Assembly (NCBI RefSeq): GCF_009709575.1
Contig: NZ_WIXO01000001.1
Coordinates: forward strand, 744,001 to 808,000
Direction of reading: 5' to 3'
DNA: 64,000 nt
DNA from: Streptomyces taklimakanensis
GTDB taxonomy: Bacteria > Actinomycetota > Actinomycetes > Streptomycetales > Streptomycetaceae
Shown: piece by piece, positions 45,987-55,818 of the stretch
How the letters are laid out: each line of letters begins with the position of its first letter
Numbering within the stretch: the stretch's first letter is position 1
Notes under the pieces: generated by a model
Database searches by the model: none
What the model was told of the DNA's origin: nothing
Seen by the model: only the letters and a program-made list of their open reading frames with translations
Program-made: the position numbers and the translations under genes

Positions 45987-47777
45987 TCAGGCCTCCTTCG
46001 GTTCGGCGGGGGCGACGGCGGTACGACGACCGCGGTGCAGCGGCGGGGTCACCCCGAGCCTCTTGGGGTCGAGGCCGGACCAGGGATGGCCACTGGTGAA
46101 GAGCTTCCGACCGGCCATGATCGTCATCAGCGGCTTGGTGAGCAGGAAGACGATGGCCAGGTCCAGGGCCGTCGTCAGGCCGAGCACGAAGGCGAAGCCC
46201 TGCACCGACCCCACCGAGACGATGAACAGCACGATCGCGGCGATGATCGAGACGACGTCGGAGACCAGGATGGTCCGCCGGGCGCTCGGCCACGCCCGTT
46301 CGAACGCGGCCCGGATGCTGCGGCCCTCGCGGACCTCGTCCCTGATCCGCTCGAAGTAGACGATGAAGGAGTCCGCGGTGATGCCGATGGCCACGATGGC
46401 GCCGCAGACGGCCGGGAGGCTCAGCGCGAAGCCGATGGCCGGGCCGAGCAGGGTCATGACCACGTAGGTGAGGATCGCCGCGGACACCAGGCTGGCCACC
46501 GCGACCAGGGCGAGCACCCGGTAGTAGAAGACCAGGTAGACCACGACGAGCGCCAGGCCGATGGCACCGGCGATCAGACCCGCCTTGAGCTGTTCCCAGC
46601 CGAGCGTGGGCGAGATCGTGGTCACGTTGCTCTCCTCGAAGGAGAGCGGCAGGGCGCCGTAGGACAGGATGTTGGCCAGCTCGTCGGCGGACTCCTGGGT
46701 GAAGCTGCCGGAGATCTCCGCGTTGCCGCCGCCCAGGCGCTCGGAGACGCGCGGGGCGGAGACGACCTCGCCGTCCAGCACGATCGCGAACTGGTTGCGC
46801 GGCTCGACCTGGGTGGAGAGCTCCTCGGTGATGTCGGCGAACTTCTTCGCGCCGTCGGAGTCGAACTCCATGGTCACGACCCACCCCTGACCGCGCTGGT
46901 CGTCGAAGAGGGCCTGGGCGTCGGTGACGTCGGTGCCGGGAACGGCGACGGCCCCGAGCGCGTACTTGAACTGGCCGGACTCGTCACAGGCGACCACGGA
47001 CTCGGAGTTCTCGGCCTGCGCGGCCTCCTGGGCGACCCCGGCGCGGCCTTCGGCCGTGGTGCAGTCCGCCGCGTCCAGCTTCTTCTGGAGGGCGGCCGGG
47101 ATGCCGGCGTCCTGGGCCGGGGCGTCCTCGGACGGCTCCGGTTCGGCCTCCTCACCGCCGGAGGCGGAGGGCTCGGGCGTCTCCGAGGCGTCGGCCAGCA
47201 GTCCCTCCGTGACGGCCCGCCCCTGGGTGGAGGCGCTGGGGGAGGCGTCGGCGGAGGGCTCCTCGGCCTCCTCGCCGTCCCGTGCCTCCTCGCCGTCCGC
47301 GTCGGCCTCGGCCGACGGGCTCGCCGAGGTCGACGGGCTCGCCGAGGGCTCGGAGGTCGCCGGGGTGCCGGGCGCGAAGGTCAGCACCGGGCGGAAGGCG
47401 AGCTGGGCGGTGGTGCCGACCTGCTCGCGCGCCTGCTTCTCGTCGGTTCCCCGCGGGATGTTGACGACGATGTTCTCGGCGCCCTCGGTCCTCACCTCGG
47501 CCTCGGAGACGCCCAGACCGTTGACCCGCCGCTCGATGATGGAGACGGCGGTGTTCATGTTGGTCTCGTTGATCGCCTCTTCCTTGCCCGGCTGGGCCTT
47601 GGCCGTGAGCGTGATGCTGGTGCCACCGGCGAGGTCGATGCCCAGACGGGGCGTGGTGTGCCCGGAGACGAACATCACCCCGGTGAGCGCCACCATGGCC
47701 ACCAGGATGGCCGCCAGCGGACGCCATGGACGCCCCTGGGCGCTCCGTGGTCTACGGCCTTTCTTCGGTGCTGCCAC
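45987..47777 (-). CDS. secD: Sec translocase accessory protein SecD with a low-complexity insert
   Basis: SecD pairs with SecF in the membrane. The 596-aa protein has a first membrane helix (about 20-38), GIDLAGGTSITL (about 46-57), the periplasmic P1 domain, then five helices near the C-terminus with GITADSFIVYFERIRDEVREG. The P1 domain is interrupted by a Ser/Glu/Ala/Pro-rich stretch (about 140-225) that is absent from the E. coli protein and is probably disordered outside the membrane. The GTG at 47777 has GGGAG about 10 bases upstream. Confidence 0.94.
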   Translation of the reverse strand: MAAPKKGRRPRSAQGRPWRPLAAILVAMVALTGVMFVSGHTTPRLGIDLAGGTSITLTAKAQPGKEEAINETNMNTAVSIIERRVNGLGVSEAEVRTEGAENIVVNIPRGTDEKQAREQVGTTAQLAFRPVLTFAPGTPATSEPSASPSTSASPSAEADADGEEARDGEEAEEPSADASPSASTQGRAVTEGLLADASETPEPSASGGEEAEPEPSEDAPAQDAGIPAALQKKLDAADCTTAEGRAGVAQEAAQAENSESVVACDESGQFKYALGAVAVPGTDVTDAQALFDDQRGQGWVVTMEFDSDGAKKFADITEELSTQVEPRNQFAIVLDGEVVSAPRVSERLGGGNAEISGSFTQESADELANILSYGALPLSFEESNVTTISPTLGWEQLKAGLIAGAIGLALVVVYLVFYYRVLALVAVASLVSAAILTYVVMTLLGPAIGFALSLPAVCGAIVAIGITADSFIVYFERIRDEVREGRSIRAAFERAWPSARRTILVSDVVSIIAAIVLFIVSVGSVQGFAFVLGLTTALDLAIVFLLTKPLMTIMAGRKLFTSGHPWSGLDPKRLGVTPPLHRGRRTAVAPAEPKEA

Positions 47778-47891
47778 CTTCTCGTATCTCCCTGTCCGAC
47801 CGCCCGCGCACGAGTGATCGCCGCGCGGCGCGCGAGGTTGTGGTGAGGACGTGCGTCGCCGCCGAGCCGTCGGGCCCGGCGGCGGAGCGAC

Positions 47892-48350
47892 TCACTGGGA
47901 GTCGCTGTCACCGTTCCGCTTGGCGTCCTTGGGCTCCGCGTCGTCGGCGGAGGCGCCGTCGGCCTTGCTCAGGTCGGTCTTGCCCTCGGTCCCGGCCGCG
48001 GTGGCGCCGCCGGAGGTCAGCGAGGAGGCGTCGTCCGGGACGACGGGGGAGTCCTCGTCCGGGTTCGGGTCGCCGTTGACGATGCCCTCGTACTCGTCGC
48101 CCTCCAGCACGGCGCCGACGGCGTTCTTGGCGTAGACGGCGTGCACGCCCGGCGCGACCTCCAGCACGACCGTGTCGGAGCGGACCTCCTTCACCAACGC
48201 GTACATGCCGCCGATGGTGCGGACACCGGTGCCCGGCTGCATCTGGTCGCGCATCTGCATGGCCTGCTGCTGCTTCTTCTTGGCCGAGCGCGTCATCAGG
48301 AACATGGCCCCGATGAGGATGATGAAGGGGAGGAAGAATGCGATATCCAC
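47892..48350 (-). CDS. yajC: Preprotein translocase subunit YajC
   Basis: YajC joins SecDF. The 152-aa protein has one membrane helix at the N-terminus (VDIAFFLPFIILIGAMFLMTR), a basic AKKKQQQAMQMRDQM segment, then the PGTGVRTIGGMYALVKEV core and a long acidic tail. The GTG at 48350 is preferred because relatives start at this helix; a GTG at 48371 is possible. It is first in yajC-secD-secF, which supports one transcript. Confidence 0.92.
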   Translation of the reverse strand: MDIAFFLPFIILIGAMFLMTRSAKKKQQQAMQMRDQMQPGTGVRTIGGMYALVKEVRSDTVVLEVAPGVHAVYAKNAVGAVLEGDEYEGIVNGDPNPDEDSPVVPDDASSLTSGGATAAGTEGKTDLSKADGASADDAEPKDAKRNGDSDSQ

Positions 48351-48515
48351 GGCGGAAGGTTTCCTTCGCACGACCGCTGGGGAGCGGCCTGTGTATTCGG
48401 GGGTGTGGTCATGCCGTCCGGGACGGAAGGCGTCGGCGGAGTCTAAGCGAGCCCGCGCCTGGGAACAACGTCAAGCATCGCACTCGGGTTCCGTCAACGG
48501 CGAGTTCGCGCGCCG

Positions 48516-49598
48516 TCAGGCTCCGAAGAGACCGGGTTGCCCCGGTCCGCCCGGGCCCGCGGCCGGTGGCTGCTGTGGCGGGGTGAGTCCCAGGTGGACC
48601 CATGCGGCGGGGGTGGCGATCCGGCCCCGTGGAGTACGGGCCAACAGTCCCTCGCGGACGAGGAACGGCTCGGCCACCTCCTCCACCGTCTCGCGCTCCT
48701 CCCCCACCGCCACGGCCAGGGTGGACAGGCCCACCGGCCCACCGCCGAAGAGCCTGAGCAGGGCGTCGAGCACGGCCCGGTCCAGCCGGTCCAGACCGCG
48801 GTCGTCCACCTCGTAGACCGCCAGCGCCCGAGCGGCGATCTCACGGGTGATCACACCATCGGCCCTGACCTGGGCGTAGTCGCGCACCCGACGCAGCAAC
48901 CGGTTGGCGATGCGGGGGGTGCCGCGGGAGCGACCGGCGATCTCGGCGGCGCCCTCGGTGTCTATCGTGACGTCCAGCAGCCGGGCGGAGCGGTGGATCA
49001 CCCGCTCCAGCTCGGCCGGCTCGTAGAACTCCATGTGCGCGGTGAAGCCGAAGCGGTCGCGCAGCGGCGGGGGCAGCAGACCGGCCCGCGTGGTGGCGCC
49101 GACCAGGGTGAAGGGCGGCAGCTCCAGCGGGATGGCGGTGGCGCCGGGCCCCTTGCCGACGATGACGTCGACCCGGAAGTCCTCCATCGCCATGTAGAGC
49201 ATCTCCTCGGCGGGCCGGGACATCCGGTGGATCTCGTCGAGGAAGAGGACCTCGCCCTCGGTGAGGGAGGACAGGATCGCCGCCAGGTCCCCGGCGTGCT
49301 GGATGGCCGGTCCGGAGGTGATCCGTATCGGAGCGCCCATCTCGGCGGCGATGATCATGGACAGGGTGGTCTTCCCCAGACCGGGAGCGCCGGAGAGCAG
49401 AACGTGGTCGGCGGTGGCGCCGCGGGCGCGGGCGGCGCGCAGCACCAGGTCGAGCTGCTCGCGCACCTTGGTCTGGCCGACGAACTCCGCCAGGTCCTTG
49501 GGGCGCAGGGCCGCCTCGACGGCGCTGTCCTCGCCGTCCGCGGTGGCGCCGACCAGGCGCTCGGCGGAACCGTTCGCGTGGTGGTCGCCACCGGTCAC
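48516..49598 (-). CDS. ruvB: Holliday junction branch-migration ATPase RuvB
   Basis: RuvB is the hexameric AAA+ motor for branch migration. The 360-aa protein has [19 protein letters not shown], Walker [15 protein letters not shown] (about 70-83), Walker [12 protein letters not shown], sensor [10 protein letters not shown] and the winged-helix C-terminus with [19 protein letters not shown] sequence. A Gly/Pro/Gln tail follows. The GTG at 49598 has GGGAGG 8 bases upstream and begins [18 protein letters not shown]. The longer in-frame reading to 49799 is not supported. Confidence 0.96.
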   Translation of the reverse strand: MTGGDHHANGSAERLVGATADGEDSAVEAALRPKDLAEFVGQTKVREQLDLVLRAARARGATADHVLLSGAPGLGKTTLSMIIAAEMGAPIRITSGPAIQHAGDLAAILSSLTEGEVLFLDEIHRMSRPAEEMLYMAMEDFRVDVIVGKGPGATAIPLELPPFTLVGATTRAGLLPPPLRDRFGFTAHMEFYEPAELERVIHRSARLLDVTIDTEGAAEIAGRSRGTPRIANRLLRRVRDYAQVRADGVITREIAARALAVYEVDDRGLDRLDRAVLDALLRLFGGGPVGLSTLAVAVGEERETVEEVAEPFLVREGLLARTPRGRIATPAAWVHLGLTPPQQPPAAGPGGPGQPGLFGA

Positions 49599-49833
49599 CG
49601 CGATCGCCTCCCCTCGCCGATCACCGAACCGCCGGAAGGGAAGGAGTCGTCGGGGCGGGCGGTCGACCGGCGTGGGGTCCGATCCCGCACCGGCGGGGCG
49701 GAACGGACGGGTGCCCGGGACGGGGAGCGGGTGGGGTGGGCGTGCGACGTCATGGGTGATCTCTCGTCGGTCCGGCGCCGGACGCGCCGCCCGCGACATC
49801 CGTCTGCGGTGCCCGGGGGCGGCGCGGCACGGC

Positions 49834-50463
49834 TCAGCGTGCGCGGTTCAGGGTCTGCAGGGCGGCTCTCAGAAGTTGGGGCACCGGTACCCGGCCGCCG
49901 TCGGCCAACGCCGCCTCCGCCTGCGGGGTGACGGCCGAGACCGCGTCCTCGGCCTCCCGGGGGGCGTAGCCGAGGCCGACCAGAGCGGCGTGCAACTGCT
50001 CGCGCCAGCCGGGCTCCGCGGTGGCGGGGCCCGTGGCACGCCCGACTCCGACGGCGCCCACCGGTTCGCCCAGACGGTCCTTCAGCTCCAGCAGCAGCTT
50101 CTGGGCGCCCTTCTTGCCGATGCCGGGAACGGCCGTGAGGGCCTTCTCGTCGCCGGTGGCGACGGCCGTCCGGAGCGCGTCGGGACTGTGCACGGCGAGC
50201 ATGGCCTGGGCCAGTCGGGGGCCGACCCCGCTGGCCGTCTGGAGCAGTTCGAAGACCTGCCGCTCGTCGTCGTCGGCGAAGCCGTACAGGGTGAGGGAGT
50301 CCTCCCGGACCACCAGCGAGGTGGCCAGGCGGGCCCGCTCACCGACCCGCAGGTGGGCGAGGGTGCCCGGGGTGCAGTGGACGGCCATGCCGACACCGCC
50401 GACCTCGATCACGGCGGTGTCCGGGGTGAGGGTCGCCACCGGCCCGGAGACGAAAGCGATCAT
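49834..50463 (-). CDS. ruvA: Holliday junction protein RuvA
   Basis: RuvA binds the four-way junction and loads RuvB. The 209-aa protein has domain [26 protein letters not shown], two helix-hairpin-helix units ([17 protein letters not shown] and [21 protein letters not shown]) and the C-terminal RuvB-binding domain [21 protein letters not shown]. The ATG at 50463 overlaps the ruvC stop as ATGA. A gap of 235 bases without a gene separates it from ruvB. Confidence 0.96.
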   Translation of the reverse strand: MIAFVSGPVATLTPDTAVIEVGGVGMAVHCTPGTLAHLRVGERARLATSLVVREDSLTLYGFADDDERQVFELLQTASGVGPRLAQAMLAVHSPDALRTAVATGDEKALTAVPGIGKKGAQKLLLELKDRLGEPVGAVGVGRATGPATAEPGWREQLHAALVGLGYAPREAEDAVSAVTPQAEAALADGGRVPVPQLLRAALQTLNRAR

Positions 50464-51146
50464 CGGGTGTCCTCGGAGGTGCTGCGTGCGGCGGAGGGAG
50501 CGGCGGGACCGGCGGGACCGGCGGAAGATCGGTCCGCCGGGGTCCCGAGGTCGGCGCGGTCGGCGGGAACCGCCCGGCCCGCGAGGTCGGGTCGGTCCCC
50601 GTGGCCCGGGCGCGCGGAGCGGGCCCGCCCGAGACGGAGCTGCCGCTCGTGGGCCTGCTGGAGGCGGTTGTGCGCGGGGGCCCGCCAGATGTGGCAGATG
50701 GCCAGCGCCAGGGCGTCGGCGGCGTCCGCCGGTCTGGGTGGGGAGTCCAGCCGCAGCAGCCGGGCCACCATGGCGCTGACCTGGGCCTTCTCGGCGCGAC
50801 CGGTGCCGGTGACGGCGGCCTTGACCTCGCTGGGAGTGTGCAGGACGACCGGGAGGCCGCGCCGGGCGGCGCAGAGCATGGCCACCGCGCTGGCCTGCGC
50901 GGTGCCCATCACGGTACGGACGTTGTGCTGACTGAAGACGCGCTCGACGGCCACGACGTCGGGCCGGTGCTCCTCCAGCCATTCCTCGACACCGCGCTCG
51001 ACCAGCACCAACCGCTCGGCCGTCCCGGTCTCGGCCGGGGTGCGGACGACACCGACCCCCACCATCCGCAGCGGGCGGCCCGCGGTGCCCTCGACCACGC
51101 CGATGCCGCAGCGGGTCAGCCCCGGGTCCACACCGAGCACGCGCAC
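50460..51146 (-). CDS. ruvC: Holliday junction resolvase RuvC with a C-terminal tail
   Basis: RuvC cuts Holliday junctions symmetrically. The 228-aa protein keeps the four acidic catalytic residues: Asp7 in [12 protein letters not shown], Glu in [12 protein letters not shown], and the Asp pair in [13 protein letters not shown]. After about residue 175 there is an extra tail of some 50 residues rich in Arg, Ala, Pro and Ser that the E. coli enzyme lacks. The GTG at 51146 starts MRVLGVDPG. It is first in ruvC-ruvA-ruvB and follows yebC. Confidence 0.95.
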   Translation of the reverse strand: MRVLGVDPGLTRCGIGVVEGTAGRPLRMVGVGVVRTPAETGTAERLVLVERGVEEWLEEHRPDVVAVERVFSQHNVRTVMGTAQASAVAMLCAARRGLPVVLHTPSEVKAAVTGTGRAEKAQVSAMVARLLRLDSPPRPADAADALALAICHIWRAPAHNRLQQAHERQLRLGRARSARPGHGDRPDLAGRAVPADRADLGTPADRSSAGPAGPAAPSAARSTSEDTR

Positions 51147-51272
51147 CGCGGCCCCCTCTCGTCCACCTGTCGTTCGGTCATCTGTTCCCGCAGGCTATCG
51201 GCTGCCACCGACACCGCAGGCGGGTGACACGGCGGACGGGCACGAGAGGGGTCCGGACCCGGTGGAACCGGC

Positions 51273-52025
51273 TCAGGCGTCGACCTTCGCCATGACCTCG
51301 TCGGACACGTCGAAGTTGGCGAAGACGTTCTGCACGTCGTCGCTGTCCTCCAGGGCGTCGATCAGTTTGAAGATCTTGCGGGCGCCCTCCTCGTCCAGCT
51401 CCACCTGCATGGTGGGGAGGAAGTTGGCGTCCGCCGAGTCGTAGTCGATGCCCGCCTCCTGGAGGGCGGTGCGGACCGCGACCAGATCACTCGCCTCGCT
51501 GATGACCTCGAACGACTCGCCGAGGTCGTTGACCTCCTCGGCGCCCGCGTCCAGAACGGCGGCCAGCACGTCGTCCTCGGTCAGCTCTCCCTTGGGGACG
51601 ATGACGACGCCCTTGCGGTTGAACAGGTACGCCACCGAGCCCGGGTCGGCCATCGAGCCGCCGTTGCGGGTCATGGCCACGCGCACGTCGGAGGCGGCGC
51701 GGTTGCGGTTGTCGGTGAGGCACTCGATCAGGAGCGCGACGCCGTTCGGCCCGTACCCCTCGTACATGATCGTCTGGTATTCGGCGCCGCCCGCCTCCAG
51801 GCCGGCACCGCGCTTGACCGCGCGGTCGATGTTGTTGTTGGGGACGGAGCTCTTCTTCGCCTTCTGGATGGCGTCGTACAGGGTGGGGTTGCCGTCGGGG
51901 TCGGGTCCGCCCATCCGGGCCGCGACCTCGATGTTCTTGATCAGCTTGGCGAAGAGCTTGCCGCGCTTGGCATCGATCACGGCCTTCTTGTGCTTGGTGG
52001 TTGCCCACTTAGAGTGGCCGGACAC
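51273..52025 (-). CDS. yebC: YebC/TACO1 family protein
   Basis: The 250-aa protein has the family start [29 protein letters not shown], then [19 protein letters not shown] and [22 protein letters not shown]. The family was long called a transcriptional regulator; more recent work places members on the ribosome in the translation of difficult sequences. The GTG at 52025 is the family start. It sits between pdxT and ruvC on the same strand, as in other actinobacteria. Confidence 0.94.
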   Translation of the reverse strand: MSGHSKWATTKHKKAVIDAKRGKLFAKLIKNIEVAARMGGPDPDGNPTLYDAIQKAKKSSVPNNNIDRAVKRGAGLEAGGAEYQTIMYEGYGPNGVALLIECLTDNRNRAASDVRVAMTRNGGSMADPGSVAYLFNRKGVVIVPKGELTEDDVLAAVLDAGAEEVNDLGESFEVISEASDLVAVRTALQEAGIDYDSADANFLPTMQVELDEEGARKIFKLIDALEDSDDVQNVFANFDVSDEVMAKVDA

Positions 52026-52082
52026 AGCCTCGCTCCTTCGATGTCACCAACGGGAAGTCAACGCGCCGATCCTACAGCCGAC

Positions 52083-52700
52083 TCATCCGGCCGCCGCGCG
52101 CACCATCGCGGCGAAGAGCCGGTGCACCCGGTGGTCGCCGGTGAGTTCGGGGTGGAACGCGGTGGCCAGCAGACGCCCCTGACGCACCGCGACGGGGTGC
52201 CCGTCGTGGACCGCCAGCACCTCCACGTCGGCTCCGGTGGACTCCACCCAGGGGGCGCGGATGAAGACGCCCTCGACCGGTCCGCCCTCGACGCCCGCGA
52301 TCTCCACGGGGGCCTCGAAGGACTCGTTCTGCCGTCCGAAGGCGTTGCGGCGCACGATCATGTCGATGCCGCCGATCGTCTCCTGACCGGACCGGGGATC
52401 GAGGATCTTGTCGGCGAGCATGATCATGCCCGCGCAGGAGCCGTAGGCGGGCATGCCCGCGCGGACGCGCTCGCGCAGCGGTTCCAGCAGGTCGAAGGCG
52501 ACCGCCAGCTTGTGGATGGTGGTCGACTCCCCGCCGGGTATCACCAGCCCGTCGACCTCGGCCAGCTCCTGCGGGCGGCGTACCTCGCGGACGGTGGCTC
52601 CGGCCGCCTCCAGCGCGGCGCGGTGCTCGCGGACGTCGCCCTGGAGGGCGAGGACACCGACGGTGACGGCGGTGGTCTCTCCGGTGGCGGGAGTGGTCAC
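52083..52700 (-). CDS. pdxT: Pyridoxal 5'-phosphate synthase glutaminase subunit PdxT
   Basis: PdxT hydrolyses glutamine and channels ammonia to PdxS. The 205-aa protein has [15 protein letters not shown], the oxyanion segment [11 protein letters not shown], catalytic Cys in [11 protein letters not shown], and the His-Glu pair in [11 protein letters not shown]. The GTG at 52700 is used. It lies 169 bases after pdxS, beyond a strong hairpin, so PdxT may be made at a different level from PdxS. Confidence 0.95.
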   Translation of the reverse strand: MTTPATGETTAVTVGVLALQGDVREHRAALEAAGATVREVRRPQELAEVDGLVIPGGESTTIHKLAVAFDLLEPLRERVRAGMPAYGSCAGMIMLADKILDPRSGQETIGGIDMIVRRNAFGRQNESFEAPVEIAGVEGGPVEGVFIRAPWVESTGADVEVLAVHDGHPVAVRQGRLLATAFHPELTGDHRVHRLFAAMVRAAAG

Positions 52701-52782
52701 GGGACGTACCTCTTCGTGGACGGGCGTGCGGGACGAGCGGGGCCGGGGTGGACGGGGCGGACGGGGCGGACGGGGCCGGGTA

Positions 52783-52828
52783 CGCCGGGGCGGGCGGTCC
52801 CGGTTCCGACGGACCGCCCGCCCCGGCG
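52783..52828 (-). terminator. Hairpin between pdxS and pdxT
   Basis: A perfect 18-bp stem (52783-52800 with 52811-52828) with a 10-nt loop begins 41 bases past the pdxS stop. Next to it, at about 52750-52776, the 9-mer GGACGGGGC is repeated three times. It may attenuate transcription into pdxT. Confidence 0.65.
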
Positions 52829-52869
52829 CTCGGGCCTCGCGTGGCGCGAGGGCTCGGGTGCGGGTTCGG

Positions 52870-53799
52870 TCACCAGCCCCGGCCGGCGAACCGCTCGGCC
52901 TCCGGCAGGGTGTCGCAGTTGATGCCGACCATGGCCTCGCCCAGACCGCGGGAGGCGTCGGCGATGACCTTGGGGTCGTCGTAGAAGGTGGTGGCCTTCA
53001 CGATGGCGGCGGCGCGCTTGACCGGGTCGCCGGACTTGAAGATGCCCGAGCCGACGAAGACGCCCTCGGCGCCGAGCTGACGCATCAGCGCGGCGTCGGC
53101 CGGGGTGGCCACACCGCCGGCGGAGAACAGCACCACCGGCAGCTTGCCCAGCTCGGCGACCTCCTTGACCAGCTCGTAGGGGGCGCGCAGCTCCTTGGCG
53201 GCGGCGTACAGCTCGTTGTTGTCCAGGCCCCTCAGACGCGCGATCTCGCCTCGGATCTGGCGCAGGTGGCGGACGGCCTCGACGACGTTGCCGGTGCCGG
53301 CCTCGCCCTTGGAGCGGATCATGGCCGCGCCCTCGGCGATCCGGCGCAGGGCCTCGCCCAGGTTGGTGGCGCCGCAGACGAAGGGCGTGGTGAAGGCCCA
53401 CTTGTCGCTGTGGTTGACCTCGTCCGCCGGGGTGAGGACCTCGGACTCGTCGATGTAGTCCACGCCGAGCGCCTGGAGCACCTGAGCCTCGACGAAGTGG
53501 CCGATGCGGGACTTGGCCATCACCGGGATGGAGACGGCGTCGACGATGCCCTCGATCATGTCGGGGTCGGACATGCGGGCGACACCGCCGTCCTTGCGGA
53601 TGTCGGCGGGCACCCGCTCCAGGGCCATGACCGCGACGGCGCCGGCGTCCTCGGCGATCTTCGCCTGCTCCGGCGTGACGACGTCCATGATCACACCGCC
53701 CTTGAGCTGCTCGGCCATGCCGCGCTTGACGCGGGCCGTGCCGGTCTCGGGCGTGCTGGAGGACGGGGTGGACGGCGTGGTGGAGGGCGTGGTGGACAA
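52870..53799 (-). CDS. pdxS: Pyridoxal 5'-phosphate synthase subunit PdxS
   Basis: PdxS makes PLP from ribose 5-phosphate, glyceraldehyde 3-phosphate and ammonia. The 309-aa barrel protein has [29 protein letters not shown], the lysine of [30 protein letters not shown] and [17 protein letters not shown] Ser/Thr/Pro-rich N-terminal stretch precedes the barrel. The TTG at 53799 has GAGG 6 bases upstream and fits relatives; a GTG at 53811 is the alternative. Confidence 0.95.
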   Translation of the reverse strand: MSTTPSTTPSTPSSSTPETGTARVKRGMAEQLKGGVIMDVVTPEQAKIAEDAGAVAVMALERVPADIRKDGGVARMSDPDMIEGIVDAVSIPVMAKSRIGHFVEAQVLQALGVDYIDESEVLTPADEVNHSDKWAFTTPFVCGATNLGEALRRIAEGAAMIRSKGEAGTGNVVEAVRHLRQIRGEIARLRGLDNNELYAAAKELRAPYELVKEVAELGKLPVVLFSAGGVATPADAALMRQLGAEGVFVGSGIFKSGDPVKRAAAIVKATTFYDDPKVIADASRGLGEAMVGINCDTLPEAERFAGRGW

Positions 53800-54064
53800 G
53801 GGTGACCTCACTCGACGACGGTTGGGACGGTGGGCGGCGACCGGCGGCGAACCGCGCCGACCGGAGCCGGTCCGCGGACCTCGGCGTCACCGGCGGCCGG
53901 TCGGTCGGCCGCCCGCGCGAGACGGTCCGGCGACCGCGCGGTGACTCCATCGTAGGACTGTCCGATCCGCTTCCGGAGCCTTCGAACGGTCCAGTCCGTA
54001 GTGATCCGCGCTACAGGACCGATGGAACGCCGTCACTGGCCCCCGATCAAGGGCCAATTCGAAG

Positions 54065-54625
54065 TCAGTGGCTTTCCCCGACAGAGCCCGAGCGGTCCGC
54101 GAGCATCGCGGGCGGCTCGTCGTCCATCTCGAAGGCCAGCGGGAAGGGCGCGTGCCCGGCCAGCCGGAACCAGCGCACCTTGCGGTGCCTGCGCAGGGCG
54201 CGGGCGGCCCGTACGGCGTCGTTGTGGAAACGCCGCGCCATCGGCACCCGGCGCACCGCGGCGCCCAACTCCTCGGCGGTCGCCTCGCCGCCCGGCGCCG
54301 CCCGCACCGCCTCCAGTTGGGCGGCGTCGGCGAACACCGCGCGCAGCGCCTGGCTGAGCTCGCTCTCGGCGACCTCCCGCTGGTCCTCCTCGGCCTGCCG
54401 GGCGTCGTGGGCGGCCTGGTACAGGACGATCGACGCGGCCGGGTCGAGCACCCCGGAGGTGGCCACCTCCTGGGCGACGGAGGCGCGCCGCAGCAGTTGG
54501 GCGTCCAGGGCGGCGCGGGCGGCGTCGATACGGGCGTGCAACCGGTCCAGGCGCCCGGCGGTCCAGCTCAGGTAGACCGCGACGAGCAGCAGCGCCGCCG
54601 CGATCCAGACGATCGTGGTGATCAC
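54065..54625 (-). CDS. LemA-like membrane protein, function unknown
   Basis: The 186-aa protein has one N-terminal membrane helix (ITTIVWIAAALLLVAVYLSW). The long helical domain that follows has RLDRLHARIDAARAALDAQLLRRASV, like LemA proteins. A C-terminal region carries PMARRFHNDAVRAARALRRHRKVRWFRLAGHAPFP. The gene stands 20 bases after pimA on the same strand, so it may be expressed with the PIM genes. No function is known to me. Confidence 0.75.
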   Translation of the reverse strand: MITTIVWIAAALLLVAVYLSWTAGRLDRLHARIDAARAALDAQLLRRASVAQEVATSGVLDPAASIVLYQAAHDARQAEEDQREVAESELSQALRAVFADAAQLEAVRAAPGGEATAEELGAAVRRVPMARRFHNDAVRAARALRRHRKVRWFRLAGHAPFPLAFEMDDEPPAMLADRSGSVGESH

Positions 54626-54645
54626 GGTTGGCTCCTCGTCGGCTC

Positions 54646-55818
54646 TCAGTCCCGGACCAGGCCCAGCCGGGCGCGCAGCCCGGTGCGTTCGTCGGGCGCG
54701 ACCGCCGCGGCGCCGTCGGCGACGGTCTCGTAGACGGCGAGGACGTCCGAGCCGACCGTGGACCAGTCGAAGCGGCGGACGTGACGGCTGCCGCGTCCCC
54801 GCAGCTCGGCGCGGCGCGCCGGGTCGCCCAGCAGACGTACCGCGGCGGCGGCCAGCGCGTCGGCGTCCTCGTTGGCGTACAGCTCCCCGGCCTCTCCCCC
54901 GTCCAGCACCTGGGCGAAGGCGTCCAGGTCGCTGGCGAGGACCGGGGCACCGGCCGACATCGCCTCGACGAGGATGATGCCGAAGGACTCGCCGCCGGTG
55001 TTGGGCGCGACGTAGAGGTCCACGCTGCGCAGCAGCCGGGCCTTGTCCTCGTCACTGACCATGCCCAGGAACTCCACCCGTCCGCGCAGCTCGCGCGGCA
55101 GGTCGGCGACGGCCTCCTCCGTGTCACCGCGCCCGGCGACCAGCAGCCGGGTGCCGGGGCGCTCCGCCAGGATCCTCGGCAGCGCTCTCATCAACACGGG
55201 CAGGCCCTTGCGGGGCTCGTCGATGCGCCCGATGAAGCCGATGGTGTTCTCCCCCTCGCGGCCCTGCCACTCGGGTCTGGGCTCGGCGCCGGCGAAGAAA
55301 CCGACGTCCACTCCGTTGGGGATGACGACCGCGTCCCCGCCCAGGTGCTCCACCAGGGTGCGGCGGGCGTACTCGCTGACCGCGATCCGCGCGCTGATCT
55401 TCTCCAGCGCGGGCTGGAGGATCGGGTACGCGGCGATCATCGCCCGCGAGCGCGGGTTGGAGGTGTGGAAGGTGGCCACGATCGGGCCCTGCGCCGCCCA
55501 GCAGGTGAGCAGGGAGAGCGAGGGCGCGGCGGGTTCGTGGATGTGCAGGACGTCGAAGGCGCCCTCGTGCACCCAGCGGCGGACCCGCGCGGCGGACAGG
55601 AAACCGAAGTTCAGCCGGGCCACCGAGCCGTTGTACGGGACGGGGACGGCCCGTCCGGCGGACACGACGTACGGCGGCAGGGGGGTCTCCTCGTCGGCCG
55701 GGGCGAGGACGGACACCTGGTGACCGAGGTCGATGAGGTGTTGGGCCAGGTCGCGGACGTGGAACTGGACGCCGCCGGGGACGTCCCAGGCGTAGGGGCA
55801 GACGATGCCGATCCTCAA
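54646..55818 (-). CDS. pimA: Phosphatidylinositol alpha-mannosyltransferase
   Basis: PimA transfers mannose from GDP-mannose to phosphatidylinositol, the first step of PIM synthesis, on the cytoplasmic face of the membrane. The 390-aa GT-B protein has RIGIVCPYAWDVPGGVQFHVRDLA at the N-terminus, FHTSNPRSRA, the hinge segment GFIGRIDEPRKGLPVL and the nucleotide-sugar motif GGESFGIILVEAMSAG. The TTG at 55818 overlaps the preceding gene's stop as TTGA and has GGAG 5 bases away. Confidence 0.94.
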   Translation of the reverse strand: MRIGIVCPYAWDVPGGVQFHVRDLAQHLIDLGHQVSVLAPADEETPLPPYVVSAGRAVPVPYNGSVARLNFGFLSAARVRRWVHEGAFDVLHIHEPAAPSLSLLTCWAAQGPIVATFHTSNPRSRAMIAAYPILQPALEKISARIAVSEYARRTLVEHLGGDAVVIPNGVDVGFFAGAEPRPEWQGREGENTIGFIGRIDEPRKGLPVLMRALPRILAERPGTRLLVAGRGDTEEAVADLPRELRGRVEFLGMVSDEDKARLLRSVDLYVAPNTGGESFGIILVEAMSAGAPVLASDLDAFAQVLDGGEAGELYANEDADALAAAAVRLLGDPARRAELRGRGSRHVRRFDWSTVGSDVLAVYETVADGAAAVAPDERTGLRARLGLVRD

